From Pseudomonadota bacterium (GTDB taxonomy: Bacteria; Myxococcota_A; UBA796; GCA-2862545), in assembly GCA_005776945.1 (NCBI GenBank), contig SXOB01000028.1:1-64000 (forward strand): a stretch of DNA of 64,000 nucleotides. The letters run 5' to 3'. How positions within the stretch are numbered: the stretch's first letter is position 1; each line of letters opens with the position of its first letter. The notes under the pieces are model-generated. The model had not been told where the DNA came from. It saw only the letters and a program-made list of their open reading frames with translations, and did not search any database. This document shows, piece by piece, positions 8,513 to 16,243 of this stretch. A program made the translations under genes and the position numbers.

Positions 8513-9552
8513 CGGTGAGCCCAGGCCCCGGCGATCTCCTCGAAGATGCGCGAAAGGGGAATGCGGACGTCCCATTCCGGGTAGTGCGCCCGCATCTTGG
8601 CCAGGTCGCTGATGTAGCAGATGTGGTCGCCTTCCCGGTTCTTGTCCTGGTAGGTCCAATTCATGGGCTTGCCGGTCACTTGCGAGACGATGTCGAAGGC
8701 TTCGAGAATCGAGCAGCTGTTCGCGCGGCCACCGCCGAGATTGTAGACCTCGCCGGGGCGCGGGGCCCGTAGGTAGGCCTCGATAAATTGGGCAACGTCG
8801 CGGCTGTGGATGTTGTCGCGGACCTGTTTTCCTTTGTAGCCGTAGACCGTGTAGGTCCCGCCCGTGAGGTTGACTTTGACGAGGTAGGAGAGAAAGCCGT
8901 GGAGTTCGACGCCGCTGTGGTGGGGTCCCGTGAGGCAACCGCCGCGCAGGCAGGTCGTGTTCATGCCAAAGTAGCGGCCGTATTCCTGGACGAGGATGTC
9001 TCCGGCGACTTTGCTCGCGCCGAACAGGCTGTGCTTGCTCTGGTCGATCCGCATGGACTCGTCGATGCCATGGGCGTCTTCCGGGCGAGCATAGTCCCAG
9101 CGGGTGGGCAGTTCGACGAGCGGGATCTCGTTGGGGGCGTCGCCATAGACCTTGTTCGTCGACATGTGGACGAACGGCGCGTCGCGGACGGTAAGCCGGG
9201 CGGCCTCGAGCAGGTTGAGGGTGGCGACGGCGTTCGTGTCGAAGTCGTCGAAGGGGCGACTGGCGGCCAGGTCGTGGCTCGGCTGCGCGGCGCAGTGGAC
9301 GATCGCGGTGGGCATGATCTCCCGAATCGCCGCGAGGACGGCCGCGCGATCGCGTAGATCGAGCTCGACGTGGCGGAAGTTCCGGCACGTCTCGGACAGC
9401 CGCCGCTGGTTCCAGCGGGTGTCACCCATGGGTCCGAAGAAGTCGGCGCGGCCGTTGTTGTCGATGCCCACGACCTCATGGCCGAGGGCGTCGAAGTGCT
9501 CGACGACGGCGGAGCCGATGAGCCCGCTCGAACCGGTGACCAACAGCTTCAC
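8509..9552 (-). CDS. NAD-dependent sugar epimerase, CDP-paratose 2-epimerase-like
   Basis: 347 residues from GTG 9552, which has GGAGG seven bases upstream. Short-chain dehydrogenase fold with TGSSGLIGS at the N-terminus. The segments [29 protein letters not shown] and [16 protein letters not shown] resemble proteins annotated as CDP-paratose or CDP-tyvelose 2-epimerases. The usual catalytic Tyr-x3-Lys is Phe-x3-Lys here (LFGASK, Phe codon 9022-9024), which I recall for relatives too. Position between rfbB and rfbA argues for a role in the same sugar or polysaccharide, but the substrate cannot be told from sequence. Confidence 0.82.
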   Translation of the reverse strand: MKLLVTGSSGLIGSAVVEHFDALGHEVVGIDNNGRADFFGPMGDTRWNQRRLSETCRNFRHVELDLRDRAAVLAAIREIMPTAIVHCAAQPSHDLAASRPFDDFDTNAVATLNLLEAARLTVRDAPFVHMSTNKVYGDAPNEIPLVELPTRWDYARPEDAHGIDESMRIDQSKHSLFGASKVAGDILVQEYGRYFGMNTTCLRGGCLTGPHHSGVELHGFLSYLVKVNLTGGTYTVYGYKGKQVRDNIHSRDVAQFIEAYLRAPRPGEVYNLGGGRANSCSILEAFDIVSQVTGKPMNWTYQDKNREGDHICYISDLAKMRAHYPEWDVRIPLSRIFEEIAGAWAHR

Positions 9553-9563
9553 GCACGCCTCCG

Positions 9564-9589
9564 AGGGTCGGGCGCCTAACCCCGACCCT
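9564..9589. promoter_or_regulatory. Inverted repeat between divergent epimerase and rfbA
   Basis: AGGGTCGGG and CCCGACCCT form perfect nine-base arms around an eight-base spacer in the 76-base gap between two divergent GTG starts. It could be an operator for both genes or an RNA hairpin in the epimerase leader. GTTAGC at 9604-9609 may be the -10 of rfbA. Confidence 0.4.
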
Positions 9590-9628
9590 GGGGCGGTGGG
9601 CCCGTTAGCCGTGGGCGGGGGTTGGAAC

Positions 9629-10357
9629 GTGAAGGGAGTCATCCTCGCCGGGGGTCTGGGAACGCGGTTGCATCCGCTCACCCGGGCCACGAACAAGCAT
9701 CTGTTGCCCGTGGGCCGGGAACCCATGGTGTACCACCCGATTCGGCAGCTCGTGTCGGCCGGCATCCAGGACGTCCTCGTGATCACGAGCACGGACCACA
9801 TGGGCGACGTCGTGCGATGCCTCGGGCCAGGGACGGAGTTCGGCTGTAGCATCACGTACCGGGTCCAGGAATCCGCGGGCGGGATCGCCCAGGCGCTGGC
9901 GCTGGCCGAGGGCTTCGCCGGAGGGGAACGCATCTGCGTGCTGCTCGGCGACAACGTGTTCGAGTACTCGATCCGGCCCTACGTCGACGCATTTCGTGCC
10001 CAGGCGAAGGGCGCCAGAGTCCTGCTCAAAGAAGTGGGGGATCCGACGCGGTACGGCGTCGCGGCCCTCGACGAGCGCCAGGTGCTGAGCATCGAAGAGA
10101 AACCGTCGGAACCGAAGTCCAACTACGCGGTCGTCGGATTTTATTGCTACGGGTCCGACGTGTTCGACGTCATCCGCCAGACGCGCCCGAGTGCGCGCGG
10201 CGAATTGGAAATCACGGGCGTCAACAACGTCTACATCGAGCGCGGAGACCTGGAGTACGACGTGTGTCGGGGCCGATGGACCGACGCCGGGACGTTCGAT
10301 TCGCTCGCGGAGGCGAATGCGATTTTGGGGCCGCTGGAGAACGTGATTCGGGAGTGA
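9629..10357 (+). CDS. rfbA: Glucose-1-phosphate thymidylyltransferase, short form
   Basis: Joins dTTP and glucose-1-phosphate to give dTDP-glucose and pyrophosphate. 242 residues from GTG 9629 ([18 protein letters not shown]), shorter than the about 290-residue RmlA of enterobacteria but like the known short form. Nucleotide-binding [34 protein letters not shown] and [13 protein letters not shown] are all typical. It ends with [15 protein letters not shown]; the C-terminal helical extension of long RmlA is missing. Divergent from the epimerase and rfbB, and convergent with the oxidase fragment (12 bases between stops). Confidence 0.95.
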   Translation: MKGVILAGGLGTRLHPLTRATNKHLLPVGREPMVYHPIRQLVSAGIQDVLVITSTDHMGDVVRCLGPGTEFGCSITYRVQESAGGIAQALALAEGFAGGERICVLLGDNVFEYSIRPYVDAFRAQAKGARVLLKEVGDPTRYGVAALDERQVLSIEEKPSEPKSNYAVVGFYCYGSDVFDVIRQTRPSARGELEITGVNNVYIERGDLEYDVCRGRWTDAGTFDSLAEANAILGPLENVIRE

Positions 10358-10369
10358 CGGGGGTGGCGC

Positions 10370-10951
10370 TCAGGCTGTCCGGCCCATCGAAATTCCCAGC
10401 CGATCGGTGAGCGGTCCGTCGAACCGGCCCGTCGCGTTCCGTTTGCGGTAGTGGGCGAGCCAGGCGCCCGCTCCTGGGTAGCGTGCGAGCAGCCCGGCGC
10501 CGGACTGGGCTTGGTAGAGACCCCAGTGGGGGCGGGCGTCGAATTGGGCGCACAAGAGGTCTTCGATGTCCGCGAGCAGGCGTTTGCGACCGGTGTCGTA
10601 CGCTCTGTACCGGCGCATGCGGCGGCCCTCGCCGATTCGGCTGTCCAGCAGCCTGGCGTCCAGCGAGCCGGAGCCGGGAAAATGCACCTCGATCGTGACG
10701 CAGTCGCGCCCGGACTGCGCAGACAAGTAGGCGTCGTCGCCTTGGACCCACCGCACGGCGATGGGGCCCATGGGTACGGGGTGTCGTCGCCACATTCCCT
10801 CGACGTCTTTGGGGTGGGCGTCGAGCCAGGCCTTCGCCGTCGCGGCGCGCTCACGCAACAGCTTGAGCAGGGCGTCGATGGCGGGAACCGCGACGGTCCG
10901 GTCCACCGAATATTCGCCTGTGAGCGTACTGAAATGGTCGGCCTTCATCAC
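10370..10951 (-). CDS. C-terminal fragment of a D-arabinono-1,4-lactone oxidase-type protein, probable remnant
   Basis: 193 codons from GTG 10951 (ATG 10948 is also possible); no well-spaced Shine-Dalgarno. Three stretches match the C-terminal ALO domain of FAD-linked sugar lactone oxidases: EYSVDRTVAVPAIDALL, AVRWVQGDDAYLSAQSGRD, and RPHWG near residue 145 followed by RYPGAGAWLAHYRKRNATGRF. The N-terminal FAD-binding domain, about 200 residues in the family, is absent and is not found upstream, where a 41-codon gene and an aminotransferase lie. Without FAD binding it should not be an active oxidase. Best read as a decayed or truncated gene. Confidence 0.62.
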   Translation of the reverse strand: MMKADHFSTLTGEYSVDRTVAVPAIDALLKLLRERAATAKAWLDAHPKDVEGMWRRHPVPMGPIAVRWVQGDDAYLSAQSGRDCVTIEVHFPGSGSLDARLLDSRIGEGRRMRRYRAYDTGRKRLLADIEDLLCAQFDARPHWGLYQAQSGAGLLARYPGAGAWLAHYRKRNATGRFDGPLTDRLGISMGRTA

Positions 10952-10969
10952 CTTGCGGGGCTCTCCCGC

Positions 10970-11095
10970 TCAAGCGTCGTCGGTCGCGCCTGGATGTTGC
11001 CGTTCCAAGTCGGCAACTCGGGCGACCTTGGCGTCCGTCAGGGGTCCCCGGAGGATCCCAGCGATTTCCTGCATGGCCTGCTCGCGGCTCGGCAT
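10970..11095 (-). CDS. Small 41-residue protein with strong ribosome binding site
   Basis: A short frame that encodes MPSREQAMQEIAGILRG at its start and ends ERQHPGATDDA. ATG 11095 is preceded by GGAGG with four bases of spacing, among the best sites in the window. It is charged, likely helical, and has no signal or membrane segment. It lies between the aminotransferase (33 bases downstream of its stop) and the oxidase fragment. No family is recognised. It may be a real small gene or the head of a gene whose remainder was lost with the oxidase N-terminus. Confidence 0.5.
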   Translation of the reverse strand: MPSREQAMQEIAGILRGPLTDAKVARVADLERQHPGATDDA

Positions 11096-11128
11096 CGTTC
11101 CTCCGGTTCGAGAGCGTATCCGGCGCCG

Positions 11129-12211
11129 TCATGGGCTCCAGGTGAGAACGCCCTCGATCACGGCGTCTACTTGGCTGTCGGTGAGGTGTGGACCGATGGG
11201 CAGGCTCAGCACTTCCCGCGCGAGGCGGCGGGCCTCGGGTTGGGGGGCAACGTGCCCTGCGTAGGCGCCACAGGCGTCGACGGCCACCGGGTAGTGAATT
11301 TGGGTGGCGACGCCGCGGCGGGCGAGGTGGGCGGCCAGGTCGTCGCGTTTCGGGGTCTGGACGATGAAGAGGTGCCAGGCGGATTCGGCTTCCGTGCGGG
11401 TGACCGGCAGCGTGACGGGACCGTTGGCGAGGGCTTCCGCGTAGCGCCAGGCGACCCGACGGCGTCGGGCATTCCAGCCGTCCAAGGCCCGGAGTTTGAC
11501 GCGAAGAAATGCGGCTTGCAGCTCGTCGAGGCGGCTGTTCGTGCCGAGGACGTCGTGGTGGTAGCGTTGGGTCTGGCCGTAGTGACCGAGGCGGCGGACT
11601 TCGGCTGCGAGGGCTCCGTCGTTCGTCGTCACGATGCCGGCGTCGCCGAGCGCACCGAGGTTTTTTCCCGGGTACAGGCTGACGCCAGCGATCGTGCCAA
11701 GATTCCCTGCGCGCTGGCCGCGCCAGGTGGCGCCTTGGGCCTGCGCGGCGTCTTCCACGATGGCGACGCCCGGCAGCGCGTCCGCCAACGCATCCATGTC
11801 TGCGCATTGGCCGTAGAGGTGGACGGCGATGACGGCTCGCGTCCGGGTTGTGCGCGCATCCGCTGCGCGCGCCGGATCGAGGTTCATCGTGGCGTCCGGT
11901 TCGACGGGGACCGGCGTGGCGCCGACACTGCTCACCGCGAGCCAGGTGGCGACGAACGTGTGGCTGGGGACGAGGACATCGTCGCCGTGGCCAACGCCGA
12001 GTGCGCGAAGGGCGAGCGCAAGGGCGTCGAGGCCGTTGCCGACGCCGATCGCGTGGGCGCAGCCCGTGTAGGCCGCGTATTCGTGCTCGAAGGCCTCCAA
12101 TTCGGGGCCTTTGATGAACCAGCCGGCGTCCGCGACGCGTTTCCACGCGGCGTCGAGTTCAGTGCGCAACTCGGCCGTGGCGGCCGCCACGTCGAGGAAG
12201 GGGACGTTCAT
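11129..12211 (-). CDS. DegT/DnrJ/EryC1-family sugar aminotransferase (FdtB/QdtB-like)
   Basis: PLP-dependent transaminase, 360 residues from ATG 12211 (MNVPFLDVAAATAEL), which overlaps the upstream ketoisomerase stop (ATGA). IGVGNGLDALALALRALG binds the cofactor phosphate, VLVPSHTFVATWLA and VEDAAQAQGA (Asp to the pyridine N) are standard, and SLYPGKNLGALGDAG holds the PLP lysine. Directly behind a 3,4-ketoisomerase, it would aminate C3 of a dTDP-3-keto-6-deoxyhexose using glutamate, as FdtB or QdtB do. Cytoplasmic. The acetyltransferase that often finishes this pathway is not in the window. Confidence 0.9.
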   Translation of the reverse strand: MNVPFLDVAAATAELRTELDAAWKRVADAGWFIKGPELEAFEHEYAAYTGCAHAIGVGNGLDALALALRALGVGHGDDVLVPSHTFVATWLAVSSVGATPVPVEPDATMNLDPARAADARTTRTRAVIAVHLYGQCADMDALADALPGVAIVEDAAQAQGATWRGQRAGNLGTIAGVSLYPGKNLGALGDAGIVTTNDGALAAEVRRLGHYGQTQRYHHDVLGTNSRLDELQAAFLRVKLRALDGWNARRRRVAWRYAEALANGPVTLPVTRTEAESAWHLFIVQTPKRDDLAAHLARRGVATQIHYPVAVDACGAYAGHVAPQPEARRLAREVLSLPIGPHLTDSQVDAVIEGVLTWSP

Positions 12212-12603
12212 GGACGGCACTCGTCGAGGAAAGTGGCGCGGTCGCGGATGATCTCGGCTTCATCGTGGGGGCCGTCGGCCAAGGCGAGCAAGACGGCCTG
12301 CGGGTCCGACGACGTGAGGCTGCGCCAGGTCATCGGGCCGAGCAGCAGCCCTTCGTTGGGCCGCGACAGGGTGAAGTTGCGCGGGGTCTGGCCGTCGTCG
12401 GTGGCGATGGAAATCGTGCCGTGGACCGCGACGTAGAGCTGGTGGAGGCGCCGGTGGGCGTGCACCCCGCGGGCCACGCCCGGCGTCCAGCTTGTCAGCC
12501 AATAGGCCCGCGCGATCGCGAACGGCAGGTCGTGCCCTCCGGCAACCCACGAGAGGTCGCCCCGCGGGTCGTGAAAGGCGGGCAACGGCACGAGGCGAGG
12601 CAC
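12208..12603 (-). CDS. Cupin sugar 3,4-ketoisomerase (FdtA/WxcM-like)
   Basis: 131 residues from GTG 12603, a single cupin domain. PRGDLSWV, then ARGVHAHRRLHQLYVAVHG and SIATDDGQ reproduce the RG-x-HAH-x3-x-Q core of dTDP-4-keto-6-deoxy-glucose 3,4-ketoisomerases such as FdtA, where the paired histidines act as acid/base. NEGLLLGPMTWRSL is the following strand pair. With rfbA, rfbB and the adjacent aminotransferase it completes a route to a dTDP-3-amino-3,6-dideoxyhexose (Fuc3N or Qui3N type). Divergent from the next gene across 41 bases. Confidence 0.86.
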   Translation of the reverse strand: MPRLVPLPAFHDPRGDLSWVAGGHDLPFAIARAYWLTSWTPGVARGVHAHRRLHQLYVAVHGTISIATDDGQTPRNFTLSRPNEGLLLGPMTWRSLTSSDPQAVLLALADGPHDEAEIIRDRATFLDECRP

Positions 12604-12611
12604 GGCCGGGC

Positions 12612-12636
12612 GCTAACCCCAGGCGCCGCGGTTAGG
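12612..12636. promoter_or_regulatory. Mirror-image -10-like hexamers between divergent genes
   Basis: GTTAGG at 12631-12636 lies eight bases before the GTG at 12645. On the other strand GTTAGC (12617-12612) lies eight bases before the GTG at 12603. If these are -10 elements both mRNAs would start at or within a few bases of the start codon. No Shine-Dalgarno is seen for either gene. Confidence 0.4.
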
Positions 12637-12644
12637 CCGGCGTC

Positions 12645-14039
12645 GTGCCCGGCGTCGACGTCGCCTACCTCGTGTCCCACGGCTTCGCGGCCCGGATGGT
12701 CCTCCACAGCACGCTGGTGCAAGAGGCCACCGCGCGAGGCCTGTCGGTTGCCGTCATCGCCCCCGTTGGCGACGATCCGGGCCTCGAACGCCTCGCCAAG
12801 TCCGTCGGCGCCGTGCTCGAGCGCGGTCCCGACCTCGCGCGACGGGGGGCGCTCGCCGGGGAGTTGCGGCCCTACTTGTTCGAGGACGTCCGGCGGAATC
12901 CGGCCCTGTGGGCCAAACACCTTCGCGCCGCCGCGGACCCACGCACACGTTGGCGGGCGAAGCTGCGGCTCGCGCTCAACGGCCTCGTTCGCAACACGCC
13001 TGGTTTGCTTGGCCGCGTCGACGCGCTGGATCGAGCACTCGTTCGGTCGGCGGAGGCGCGGGCCCTGTTGCGCCGCCTGTCGCCAAGGCTCGTGGTCGCG
13101 ACCTACCCGGTACACCCCATGGAGGCCGCGATGCTCGTCGCCGCGCGCGACTTGGGGCTGCGGACCGTCGGCCACCTGCTGAGCTGGGACAACCTCACGA
13201 CGAAGGGGCGCTTCACGGTCCTGCCCGACGACTGGATCGCGTGGGGCCCCGTGATGGCGGCTGAGCTCAAGGGCCTCTACGGCGTCGCCCCCGAGCGGAT
13301 CCGCGAAGTCGGCGTGCCCCATTTCGACGCCCATGTCGGCGCCGCAACGCCAGATCGTCGTACGGCGCTCCTCCGCCGGCTCGGCCTCGATCCCGCCAGG
13401 CCCTACGTGCTGTTCGGGATGTCGGCTCCGTACTTCTGCCCGACCGAGATCGACATCGTGGAGTGGCTCGCCGCGCGCATCGCCGAGGGTCGATTCGGGG
13501 CGGACTTGCAACTCGTCGTCCGCCCGCACCCACAGAATGTGACGGGCAATCTGGCCGACCTGAGTTGGCTCCCAAGGATCGACGCGCTGCGTGGGCCCCG
13601 CGTCGCCGTCGACCTGCCGACGATGGAGCCGGGAGGGCTGTCGTGGAGCCTGGACCCTGCGGACCTGCCCCACATGGCGACCCTGGTCGGGGGTGCGGTA
13701 GCCACGCTGAATTCGGGTTCCACCCTTGCCATCGACGCGCTCGTGCACGACCGGCCCGTCATCCTGACGCCCTTCGACACCGTGGACGACTTGCCCTGGT
13801 GGAAATCGGCGCGTCGCATTGCGTCCTACCCCCACCTCGTGGGGCTCATCCGGACCGGCGGCGTGCGGGTGACGCGTTCGTTGGACGAACTCGGACGGGC
13901 GTTGGACACTGTGCTCGCCAATCCCGACGACGATGTCGCTGGCCGACGTGCTGCCCGGCATGCGGAGTTGTTCGCGGTGGACGGTCGGGCGGCCGCGCGA
14001 GCCGCCGAGGCCCTGCGCGCGCTCATGGACGCCTCGTGA
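12645..14039 (+). CDS. GT-B-type transferase, CDP-glycerol glycerophosphotransferase / surface-polysaccharide family
   Basis: 464 residues from GTG 12645. N-terminal VAYLVSHGFAARMVLHSTLVQEATARG resembles the first Rossmann unit of GT-B transferases. The C-terminal half has LVVRPHPQN (an RPHP motif seen in CDP-glycerol glycerophosphotransferase-like and related enzymes), VATLNSGSTLAIDALVHDRPVI (the NSGST donor-loop motif) and an acidic-Trp segment. Likely adds a sugar or polyol phosphate to a surface polymer. It is coupled by GTGA to the WecG/TagA enzyme downstream, so the two probably act in the same pathway. Exact donor unknown. Confidence 0.68.
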   Translation: MPGVDVAYLVSHGFAARMVLHSTLVQEATARGLSVAVIAPVGDDPGLERLAKSVGAVLERGPDLARRGALAGELRPYLFEDVRRNPALWAKHLRAAADPRTRWRAKLRLALNGLVRNTPGLLGRVDALDRALVRSAEARALLRRLSPRLVVATYPVHPMEAAMLVAARDLGLRTVGHLLSWDNLTTKGRFTVLPDDWIAWGPVMAAELKGLYGVAPERIREVGVPHFDAHVGAATPDRRTALLRRLGLDPARPYVLFGMSAPYFCPTEIDIVEWLAARIAEGRFGADLQLVVRPHPQNVTGNLADLSWLPRIDALRGPRVAVDLPTMEPGGLSWSLDPADLPHMATLVGGAVATLNSGSTLAIDALVHDRPVILTPFDTVDDLPWWKSARRIASYPHLVGLIRTGGVRVTRSLDELGRALDTVLANPDDDVAGRRAARHAELFAVDGRAAARAAEALRALMDAS

Positions 14040-14728
14040 GGCGCGAGGTGGGCGGGTTGCCGGTCGACGACGTCGGCCTCGGCGAGGCCGTCGAACGGGT
14101 TGCGGCCCTGGTCGCGCGGGGTCGAGGGCAGATCGTTCCGCTCAACGCTGCCAAGGCGGGTCGCTGCCGCCGCGACCCCGCGCTGCACGGCGTGGTGAGC
14201 GGTGCGGACCTCGTGGTCGTCGACGGCGCCGCGGTCGCCTGGTGTGCGGGACGGACGGGCTCCGCGCCCCGGCGGATCACCGGCATCGATCTGCTCGTCG
14301 CCTTGTTGGACGCGGCCCGAACCCGGGGTTGGCGGGTCGCGTTGGTCGGAGGACGGATTGGGGTGGCCGAACGGGTGGCCGCGCGCTGGCCCGACGTCGA
14401 CGTCGCGCTTGCGATCGAGGGCTACCTCAGCGATGCCCGGCTCGCGGCGGCGATCGGCGCGGCGCGACCGGACCTCGTATTCCTTGGGTTGGGGACGCCA
14501 CGTCAGGAGCGATTGGGGGCCGCGCTGGCCGAGAACACCGTCACGATGGGCGTGGGGGGCAGCTTCGACGTGTTGTCCGGGCGCATTTCCCGCGCGCCGG
14601 ACGCGTTGCGTAGACGGGGTTTGGAATGGGCGTGGCGAGCCTGGCAGGAGCCCCGACGGCTCGCGAGCGCCCCTTCGCGCGACGCGCTCGGCTTCCTCGT
14701 TGGTGCCCTGGTCCGCCCCGCCCGTTAG
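14036..14728 (+). CDS. WecG/TagA/CpsF-family glycosyltransferase
   Basis: 230 residues from GTG 14036 (GTGA overlap with the preceding transferase). The family transfers ManNAc, ManNAcA or related sugars onto a lipid-linked GlcNAc at the inner membrane. Signatures: DVGLGEAVERVAALV, LNAAKAGRCRRDP, LVVVDGAAVAWCAG (Asp-Gly), DLVFLGLGTPRQERL and the C-terminal GVGGSFDVLSGRISRAPDAL with GLEWAWRAWQEPRR. A WecG-type enzyme fits with the wecB and wecC genes 12 kb away, which would make UDP-ManNAcA. Cytoplasmic, membrane associated. Confidence 0.88.
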   Translation: MRREVGGLPVDDVGLGEAVERVAALVARGRGQIVPLNAAKAGRCRRDPALHGVVSGADLVVVDGAAVAWCAGRTGSAPRRITGIDLLVALLDAARTRGWRVALVGGRIGVAERVAARWPDVDVALAIEGYLSDARLAAAIGAARPDLVFLGLGTPRQERLGAALAENTVTMGVGGSFDVLSGRISRAPDALRRRGLEWAWRAWQEPRRLASAPSRDALGFLVGALVRPAR

Positions 14729-14750
14729 GCGCGCCGGCCCTCGGAACCCC

Positions 14751-15113
14751 ATGCCCTCCTTTCGTCCGGAACGCGTCGCTGCGTCCATCCACCGCGAGGT
14801 CGCCACGCGCCTGCGGGAGGGTGGGGTGGACCCGCGCCTGGTCGATGTCTCCATCACGCGCGTGACGGTCACCCGCGACCTGGAAAAGGCGACCATCTAC
14901 TGGTTGCCGCTTGGGGGTGGCGAGCCCAAGGCGGACGCGGTCGAGGGCCTCGCAGATGCCGCCCGGCAGCTTCGTGGCCCGATCGGTCGCGCGCTCGGGC
15001 TTCGCCACGCGTCAGAACTTGTGTTTGTTGTCGACCGCGGCGCCGAAGAGGCGTTTCGCGTGTCGGGCCTGCTCGACCGCCTGCGCCGTGAGCGCAAGGA
15101 GGGTGATCCGTGA
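14751..15113 (+). CDS. rbfA: Ribosome-binding factor A
   Basis: 120 residues, normal for RbfA, which helps mature the 30S subunit 16S rRNA 5' end. Start ATG 14751 (MPSFRPERVAASIHREVATRLRE), as the family begins. DPRLVDVSITRVTVTRDLEKATIYWLP is the KH-like core with the conserved T-x-V-x-x-S/T-x-D-x3-A pattern, and LGLRHASELVFVVDRGAEEAFRVSGLLDRL is the usual C-terminal half. It overlaps truB by four bases (GTGA). In many bacteria nusA and infB sit just upstream; here a glycosyltransferase does. Confidence 0.93.
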   Translation: MPSFRPERVAASIHREVATRLREGGVDPRLVDVSITRVTVTRDLEKATIYWLPLGGGEPKADAVEGLADAARQLRGPIGRALGLRHASELVFVVDRGAEEAFRVSGLLDRLRRERKEGDP

Positions 15114-16078
15114 TCTGCGCCTTTCTGGTGGTGGACAAGCCACCGGACCTGACCTCGCACGACATCGTGGCGGCCGTCCGCGCCGTAACGGGCGTCAAAA
15201 AGGTCGGGCATACGGGCACGCTCGACCCGTTTGCGACGGGGGTGCTGCCGCTGGCGCTTGGCGGCGCCACACGCCTCATCCAGTTCCTGGACGAGTCGAT
15301 CAAGATCTACGACGCGACGATCGCGCTCGGCGCGGCCACCGACACCGGTGACCCCACGGGGCGGGTCATCCGCGAGGCGCCCGTTCCGGAACTAGAGGCC
15401 CGCCGCGTGGTCGACGTGCTCGCGACTTTCCGCGGCCCGCGCATGCAGCGTCCACCGGCCTTCTCGGCCGTCAAAGTCGCCGGGCGTCCGCTGTACGAGT
15501 ACGCCCGCAAAGGCGAAGCGCCAGAGGTCGCCGAGCGGAAGATCGAGATCACGGACGTGGAGCTCCTCGAACTCCAGCCACGGTCACTCAGCGTTCGCAT
15601 CACCTGCTCTCGCGGGACCTATGCGCGCGTGTTGGCCGACGAGATTGCGGCCGCATTGGGCACGACGGGGCATCTGTCGGCGCTCGTGCGACCGCGGTCG
15701 GGCCCGTTCCACCTCACCGACGCCATCAGCATGCACGCACTCGGCCAGATTGTGTCGGGCGACCCGAACCGCACCTGGCAGGACACCCTGCTCGGCCGGG
15801 GCCCGGGCGAGCGCGTGCCGTGGCGGCCGCGCGAGGCCGTTTTCCAGGACCTGCACCCCTTTCTGCGGCCCGCGGTGGCCTGCCTGCCCCATCTGCCCAT
15901 TGTCGACGTCACGCCGGCCGACGCTCGTCGCATTCGGGCTGGGGGTCTGCCGCCGCTCGCTCCGGCGGGCGTGGCGGTCGGGTCGAAGTACCTCGTGCTT
16001 GCGGGCTCCGACGTCGTCGCCGTCGCCGAACGCGACGCGCGTGGGCCCCGAATCGGCAAAGTCATCGAGCCCACCTGA
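15110..16078 (+). CDS. truB: tRNA pseudouridine-55 synthase
   Basis: Makes pseudouridine 55 in the T loop of tRNA. 322 residues from GTG 15110. The catalytic aspartate is in KVGHTGTLDPFATGVLPL. LVVDKPPDLTSHDIV, YDATIALGAATDTGDPTG, RMQRPPAFSAVKVAGRPLYEYARKG and SRGTYARVLADEIAAALG are standard TruB segments. The C-terminal part (VDVTPADARRIRAGG) is the PUA-like end. Part of rbfA-truB-rpsO-pnp. Confidence 0.96.
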   Translation: MICAFLVVDKPPDLTSHDIVAAVRAVTGVKKVGHTGTLDPFATGVLPLALGGATRLIQFLDESIKIYDATIALGAATDTGDPTGRVIREAPVPELEARRVVDVLATFRGPRMQRPPAFSAVKVAGRPLYEYARKGEAPEVAERKIEITDVELLELQPRSLSVRITCSRGTYARVLADEIAAALGTTGHLSALVRPRSGPFHLTDAISMHALGQIVSGDPNRTWQDTLLGRGPGERVPWRPREAVFQDLHPFLRPAVACLPHLPIVDVTPADARRIRAGGLPPLAPAGVAVGSKYLVLAGSDVVAVAERDARGPRIGKVIEPT

Positions 16079-16124
16079 GTGCCGCCTGGAGGCGCCTCGC
16101 CGAAGGGTGTATCGGACCCCGGAT

Positions 16125-16153
16125 TTGACTTCCGGGCCGCCGTCGGCTAGCGG
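16125..16153 (+). promoter_or_regulatory. Possible promoter before rpsO
   Basis: TTGACT at 16125-16130 and TAGCGG at 16148-16153 with 17 bases between. The -35 is good and the -10 is poor. It sits in the 165-base gap between truB and rpsO, which also holds small GC-rich hairpins and has no tRNA fold. Treat as a weak suggestion. Confidence 0.25.
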
Positions 16154-16243
16154 GCGCGTCCGCCAAGCTGGGTCCGGGAGGAGGGGATTGACCCCCTTCG
16201 AGCGCCATGCCACCCCGATTCGGCCGCGGTTCTAGGAGACATC

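Noticed and set aside
10451-12436. 661-codon open frame on the plus strand
   Set aside because: Antisense to the aminotransferase and ketoisomerase. No motif, Gly/Val/Arg-rich shadow.
16079-16243. Possible tRNA or structured RNA between truB and rpsO
   Set aside because: No cloverleaf with a T-loop GTTC-type sequence fits. Only small GC-rich hairpins are found.
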